A stretch of 64,000 nucleotides of DNA from Leptospira jelokensis (lineage in GTDB: Bacteria > Spirochaetota > Leptospiria > Leptospirales > Leptospiraceae). Of this stretch, positions 60,257 to 64,000 are shown in pieces. The position numbers were made by a program, and so were the translations under genes. The notes below the pieces were generated by a model, which worked only from the letters and a program-made list of their open reading frames with translations, was not told the origin of the DNA and ran no database searches. The stretch covers positions 271,501 through 335,500 of the forward strand of contig NZ_RQGH01000011.1 of NCBI RefSeq assembly GCF_004769635.1, given 5' to 3'. Each line of letters opens with the position of its first letter. Positions within the stretch are counted from its first letter, which is position 1.

Positions 60257-61602
60257 TGCCGAAACTCAAAGAAAATAAAGAAGAGACACCTAAGTCGTTT
60301 TTCATCACAACCTTAGGTTGTCCGAAAAACACGGTGGATTCTATGGCGATGCACCAGTCCTTACTAAAGGAAGGGTTACTGCCAGCCGCGGACCCAGAAG
60401 CCAGTGATTTTCATTTGGTAAATACTTGTACCTTTATCCAAGATGCAACCAAAGAAACCATCCAAACCATCCTTGATTCCATCGATATCAAAAAGAAAAA
60501 CAAACAAAAGTTAGTTGTTGTTGGCTGTTTTGCAGAACGTGCCGGAAAGGAGATCTCTTCCGACCTTCCAGAAGTGGACTTACACTTCGGAACGGGAAAA
60601 TACGACCAAGCAGGAGAGATCTTAAGGAATTCCTTCCCACTTGACTTCAAAGACCTTTCCGAATTCAACGAAGACCTTCTGGAAAGATTAAAAACTTCAA
60701 AAGGCATCGAAAACTATTCCAAACCCTATTCCTATGTGAAAATTTCAGATGGGTGTAACAGGGGTTGCCATTTTTGTATCATTCCCAATTTACGTGGGAA
60801 ATACAGAGACACTGAAATCACAGATGTAATAGAACAAACCAAACTTGCTGTCAAAGCTGGTTCCAAAGAAATCTGCCTTGTTTCGCAAGACACTGTGTTT
60901 TATGGAAAAGACACAGACAAACTCATGGACTTGGTGCGTTCTGTTGCGGCAGTAGAAGGCCTTGAAATTTTGCGACTGCTCTATTTGTATCCAGACAAAA
61001 AAACAGAAAAGTTACTCGATTTGTACAGAGAAATTCCTAAAATTGCCCCGTATTTGGAAAGCCCCTTGCAACATGTATCCAAATCCGTTTTAAAATCCAT
61101 GAACCGCACAGGTGATTATGAATTCTTCAAATCTCTTTTCCAAAAGGCTAGGGACATCCGTCCTGATTTGGAAATCCGCACTTCCTTTATCCTTGGTTTT
61201 CCTGGGGAAACAATGGAAGATGTGGAAGAGATCATTCGTTTTGTGGAAGATGTAAAACCTGAAAAGGTAAATCTTTTCCCTTATTCACCACAAGACGGAA
61301 CAAAAGGCGCAACGATGGAAGGTCAACTGAAAGACAAAGAGATCGCACGTCGTGTGAACCTTGTCCGTGAAGCATACCTCGGAACCTTAAAATCCTTCCA
61401 CCAAAACCGAATTGGCAAAGTATACCCTTGTGTCGTAGATGAAGTGTTAGATGAAGGAGCCATCGTAAGGCGATTCCAGGATGCACCAGAAATTGATGAA
61501 GTGGTGTATGTGGAAGAGAAAGGACTAAAAGTAGGCCAATTTGGAAAGGTCAGAGTGGACTCTTTTTATGAATTGGATATGTCGGGGACTTGGGTGGTTT
61601 AG
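60256..61602 (+). CDS. rimO: RimO, ribosomal protein S12 methylthiotransferase
   Basis: A 448-residue radical-SAM enzyme that adds a methylthio group to Asp88 of ribosomal protein S12. The N-terminal MTTase domain has Cys in TTLGCPKNTVDS, NTCTFI and VVGCFAE (second cluster), and the radical-SAM motif is CNRGCHFC (Cys-x3-Cys-x2-Cys). A TRAM domain closes the C-terminus. The start overlaps the upstream stop by one base and its own stop overlaps pgsA's GTG, so several genes are coupled. Confidence 0.95.
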   Translation: MPKLKENKEETPKSFFITTLGCPKNTVDSMAMHQSLLKEGLLPAADPEASDFHLVNTCTFIQDATKETIQTILDSIDIKKKNKQKLVVVGCFAERAGKEISSDLPEVDLHFGTGKYDQAGEILRNSFPLDFKDLSEFNEDLLERLKTSKGIENYSKPYSYVKISDGCNRGCHFCIIPNLRGKYRDTEITDVIEQTKLAVKAGSKEICLVSQDTVFYGKDTDKLMDLVRSVAAVEGLEILRLLYLYPDKKTEKLLDLYREIPKIAPYLESPLQHVSKSVLKSMNRTGDYEFFKSLFQKARDIRPDLEIRTSFILGFPGETMEDVEEIIRFVEDVKPEKVNLFPYSPQDGTKGATMEGQLKDKEIARRVNLVREAYLGTLKSFHQNRIGKVYPCVVDEVLDEGAIVRRFQDAPEIDEVVYVEEKGLKVGQFGKVRVDSFYELDMSGTWVV

Positions 61603-62348
61603 TGGAAGATTGGAAAACCATTGCCAATATCCCAAACCTTCTTACGGTCCTTAGGGTTTTAGCTTTACCGTTTTTTATCTTTGCCTTATTCCAAAAGGAA
61701 TGGGGTTACCAAATCTTTGCCTTTGTCATATTCGCCGTCGCATCCTTAACGGATTTAGTGGATGGGTATTTGGCTCGTAAATGGAACCAACAAACTGAAT
61801 TCGGAAAATTTTTAGACCCACTTGCTGATAAATTTTTAGTCATTGGGTGTTTTGTTACTTTTTTATTCATACATGAACCCATTGAAGTATGGATGGTAGT
61901 CCTCATCGTAGGACGTGATATGCTCATCACTTTCCTTCGTTACATTGCGGTTCGGTCGGGCAATAGCCTTCGTACGACTATGATGGGAAAGGTCAAAACT
62001 GCCTTCCAAATGGGAGCCATCCTTATCATCCTCGTTGTGTTTATGCTCATCTCGGGAAAACGCCGTGCCATGATCAACGAAACGTATGCGATGGGAAAAT
62101 TGGCAGGTTATTCCACTTTTGAAGTGGCTTCACAACATGCGAATGAGTTTTATACGATGGTAAAAACTTCCGAGAACCTAACGTTTAAAGATTTTTTTGA
62201 TTCCATCGCTTCTTTTGTTCCCTATTTCGGAATGTTATTCACAACTGTGATCACTGTGATCTCGGGCCTACGTTATATTTTCACCAACTATCAACTGTTA
62301 ACCTTTTCGAATCTCAAAAGGATATTTTATGACCGCTCTAACAAGTAA
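61602..62348 (+). CDS. pgsA: PgsA, CDP-diacylglycerol-glycerol-3-phosphate phosphatidyltransferase
   Basis: A 248-residue inner-membrane enzyme of the CDP-alcohol phosphotransferase family. The motif DG-x2-AR-x8-G-x3-D-x3-D is visible as DGYLARKWNQQTEFGKFLDP with the last Asp in LADK. It makes phosphatidylglycerophosphate for phosphatidylglycerol and cardiolipin. GTG 61602 overlaps the rimO stop; TTG 61590 is an alternative. Compared with short family members it has an additional 60-residue segment before the last helices. It overlaps trpD by 20 bases. Confidence 0.9.
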   Translation: MEDWKTIANIPNLLTVLRVLALPFFIFALFQKEWGYQIFAFVIFAVASLTDLVDGYLARKWNQQTEFGKFLDPLADKFLVIGCFVTFLFIHEPIEVWMVVLIVGRDMLITFLRYIAVRSGNSLRTTMMGKVKTAFQMGAILIILVVFMLISGKRRAMINETYAMGKLAGYSTFEVASQHANEFYTMVKTSENLTFKDFFDSIASFVPYFGMLFTTVITVISGLRYIFTNYQLLTFSNLKRIFYDRSNK

Positions 62349-63357
62349 GGAAATCCTAGGCCAAGTGGTGTCCGGGCACCATTTGGTGGATACCCATGCT
62401 GAGTATTTTTTAAATGAAGTGATGGATGGCAAAGTTACAGAACCTGTGCTTGCCTCGTTCCTCACGGCTTTGAAAATGAAAGGGGAAACCACGGACGAAT
62501 TGTACGGATTTGTGCGTGCCATGCGCTCCCATGCCATCAAACCCAAAACTTCCTTTGGTTTCGATTTTTTGGACACTTGTGGGACTGGAGGGGATGGAAA
62601 AGGCACTTTGAATGTTTCCACTCTTTCTGCTCTCACACTCGCAAGTCTTGGGCATAAAGTGGCTAAACATGGAAACCGTTCTGTCTCCTCTTTATCGGGG
62701 AGTTCCGACATCCTTTCGGGATTGGGTTATCCCTTGGAGAGAACCCACGAAGAATGTGAAAATGAATTCATTCGCACCGGGTTTGTGTTCTTATTTGCGC
62801 CGGCTTGGCACCCAGCGATGAAGTATGCGGGGCCAGTGAGAGCAGCGCTTGGGTTTCGTACCTTTTTCAATTTGATTGGGCCACTCTCCAATCCGTTTTC
62901 GCCTACCCACCAAATCGTTGGGGTTTACGACCGATCTCTTTGCCTACCGATGGCAGAGATTTTAGCCAAATTGGGTGTAAAAGGCGCCATTGTTTGCCAT
63001 TCGCAGGATGGTTTGGATGAGTTTTCGATTTTTTCGCCCACTGACTATGCCTATTTTGATGGAAAGGCCACTATCGAGATGAGTTTTGACCCCAAAGGAC
63101 TAGGGTTGTCTGGACCTGAACTTGATCGAAATACAGTGTTCTCCTCTTCCAAAGAAGGTGCTGAAGCACTCTTTCGTGCGGTTCTTGATCCTTCCGGCCC
63201 GACGGGAGGGACTGCGATGGTATCACTGAACGCGGGTGTCTCCCTATTTTTACTTGGGGTGGTGAAAGACATCCGTTCTGGGTACGAAATGGCAAAAGAA
63301 GCTCTCCTTACGAAAAAAGTTCTCCGATTCGTTCATGAAACATTGAATTTAAGATAA
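62329..63357 (+). CDS. trpD: TrpD, anthranilate phosphoribosyltransferase
   Basis: A 342-residue enzyme of tryptophan synthesis that joins anthranilate to PRPP. The PRPP-binding DTCGTGGDGKGTLNVST motif is clear (residues about 83-99), followed by KHGNRSVSSLSGSSD, and NPFSPTHQIVGVYD further on. No other trp gene is beside it. The start ATG lies inside the end of pgsA, an unusual neighbour for trp genes. No leader peptide or attenuator was seen upstream. Confidence 0.95.
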   Translation: MTALTSKEILGQVVSGHHLVDTHAEYFLNEVMDGKVTEPVLASFLTALKMKGETTDELYGFVRAMRSHAIKPKTSFGFDFLDTCGTGGDGKGTLNVSTLSALTLASLGHKVAKHGNRSVSSLSGSSDILSGLGYPLERTHEECENEFIRTGFVFLFAPAWHPAMKYAGPVRAALGFRTFFNLIGPLSNPFSPTHQIVGVYDRSLCLPMAEILAKLGVKGAIVCHSQDGLDEFSIFSPTDYAYFDGKATIEMSFDPKGLGLSGPELDRNTVFSSSKEGAEALFRAVLDPSGPTGGTAMVSLNAGVSLFLLGVVKDIRSGYEMAKEALLTKKVLRFVHETLNLR

Positions 63358-63383
63358 GGCCTGTAAACATTGGATAAATAGCT

Positions 63384-63707
63384 ATGCTCAATTTAGATTT
63401 TTTAACATCACAATTCCTAATCCTTGCCCAAGAAGAGGGTGCTAAGTCCTCTCTTCAGTCCCTCATCATCATTCCGATCATGCTTGTGGCCATGTACTTT
63501 CTTGTGATCCTACCTAATAAAAAAGAAGAGAAAAAAAGAAAAGAGATGATCGGTAATTTACAGAAAGGTGATACCGTTGTCACAAGTAGTGGACTTCACG
63601 GTAAAATTGTAGAGTTCAAAGATAATAACGAAACGGTTGTTCTCAGTGTTTCTGCAAACACCAACGTTACGTTTGATACTAGCGCCATCCTTAAGAAAAA
63701 AGCGTAA
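63384..63707 (+). CDS. yajC: YajC, preprotein translocase auxiliary subunit
   Basis: A 107-residue protein with one membrane helix (residues about 25-45, IIPIMLVAMYFLVILPNKKEEKKRKEM region) and a small cytoplasmic domain with LQKGDTVVTSSGLHGKIVEF. YajC binds SecDF and AcrB-type proteins. In many bacteria it precedes secD; here another exported protein intervenes or secD lies further right, outside the window. Confidence 0.93.
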   Translation: MLNLDFLTSQFLILAQEEGAKSSLQSLIIIPIMLVAMYFLVILPNKKEEKKRKEMIGNLQKGDTVVTSSGLHGKIVEFKDNNETVVLSVSANTNVTFDTSAILKKKA

Positions 63708-63708
63708 G

Positions 63709-64000
63709 ATGAAATCCTTCTTTTCCCTTTTATTACTTCTAGGACTCACAACATCCCTCTTCTCGCAAGAGGGTTTGGATTTTTTGGATAAGGTGAATGA
63801 TAAACCAAAATCAACCACCAAACCGAAAGAAGACACAGTTCAAACCACAACCAAAAAACAAAATACGGCTGTGACTACAACTGGAGTGCCAACAGGGAAA
63901 AAGAAAAAATCAAAAAAGAAGTCAAAACAAAATCAACTGGCTACAGAGAATCTTCCGCAAAACAACAATTTGGTGACAAACCAAAATGGTAATCCTGTTG
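63709..64000 (+). CDS. Exported Lys/Thr-rich protein, 5' part
   Basis: The frame begins with ATG 63709, one base after yajC, and runs off the right edge (about 97 codons seen). The N-terminus is a signal peptide (KSFFSLLLLLGLTTSLFSQ); cleavage is likely after SLFSQ. The visible mature part is strongly rich in Lys, Thr, Asn and Gln with KKKKSKKKSK, and looks disordered. It is positioned where secD is expected, but does not look like SecD in this part. Full identity cannot be judged. Confidence 0.6.
   Translation, partial: MKSFFSLLLLLGLTTSLFSQEGLDFLDKVNDKPKSTTKPKEDTVQTTTKKQNTAVTTTGVPTGKKKKSKKKSKQNQLATENLPQNNNLVTNQNGNPV

Noticed and set aside
61602..63357. Possible attenuator or T-box ahead of trpD
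   Set aside because: trpD starts inside pgsA, with no leader peptide, Trp codon run or terminator/antiterminator pair.

Overview
The window looks like chromosomal DNA of a Leptospira species. The evidence is the moderately low G+C content, the many lipoprotein-like signal peptides with relaxed lipoboxes, an alternative complex III operon, a Cys-rich lipoprotein of leptospiral type, a lone sufB, and gene neighbourhoods that combine housekeeping genes with lineage-specific secreted proteins. I lean towards a saprophytic-clade species (L. biflexa-like), but that is inference. No phage, insertion sequence, CRISPR array or rRNA was seen. There is one tRNA gene, tRNA-Leu(CAA).

Layout. 1-5.6 kb: the end of an FMN-dependent 2-hydroxyacid dehydrogenase, a PilZ protein, an RluA-type pseudouridine synthase, an orphan DNA methyltransferase and three envelope proteins or lipoproteins. 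5.6-13.5 kb: a coupled run of two M16 proteases (one active, one lacking the zinc site), a beta-lactamase-fold hydrolase and an O-methyltransferase, then a secreted helical protein, a cell-wall amidase with large insertions, a helical protein of unknown function, tRNA-Leu and a hotdog thioesterase. 13.7-25 kb: an 835-residue disordered protein with a duplicated helical module, an ABC-F ATPase, a peroxiredoxin under a PerR-like box, sufB, a TMEM220-like protein, a sugar dehydrogenase, an LTA-synthase-like membrane sulfatase and a fatty-acid-hydroxylase family enzyme. 25.2-28.3 kb: rlmN, a Cys-rich lipoprotein and an ArnT-like glycosyltransferase. 28.6-36.6 kb: the alternative complex III operon (actABCDEF) and a trailing SH3 lipoprotein, closed by a strong terminator.

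36.7-44.8 kb is the most fluid part. It holds a MarR regulator with a clear operator, a small membrane protein, two gene remnants back to back (a DoxX-like 3' half and a TetR 3' half), a class III cyclase, an UPF1-like helicase with a TPR protein, an unlisted 51-residue gene with a perfect Shine-Dalgarno, a dienoyl-CoA-isomerase-like crotonase coupled to an Lgt-like protein with altered catalytic residues, and a DoxX protein behind a palindromic operator. 44.9-64 kb is mainly housekeeping: an M23 peptidase, pcnB, a receiver-kinase hybrid, thiL, rplM-rpsI, an MFS transporter, alaS, yajQ, ftsK, a LolA-like carrier, a RodZ-like protein, rimO, pgsA, trpD, yajC and the start of a secreted Lys/Thr-rich protein.

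The points most worth follow-up are: an ActB subunit that keeps a four-cysteine Fe-S motif in a domain normally described as cofactor-free; the PerR-like box overlapping the peroxiredoxin promoter; the MarR operator; the remnant junction at 38.4 kb; the duplicated module in the 835-residue protein; the Lgt-like protein; and the 51-residue gene. No wholly new multi-gene system could be shown from the sequence alone.
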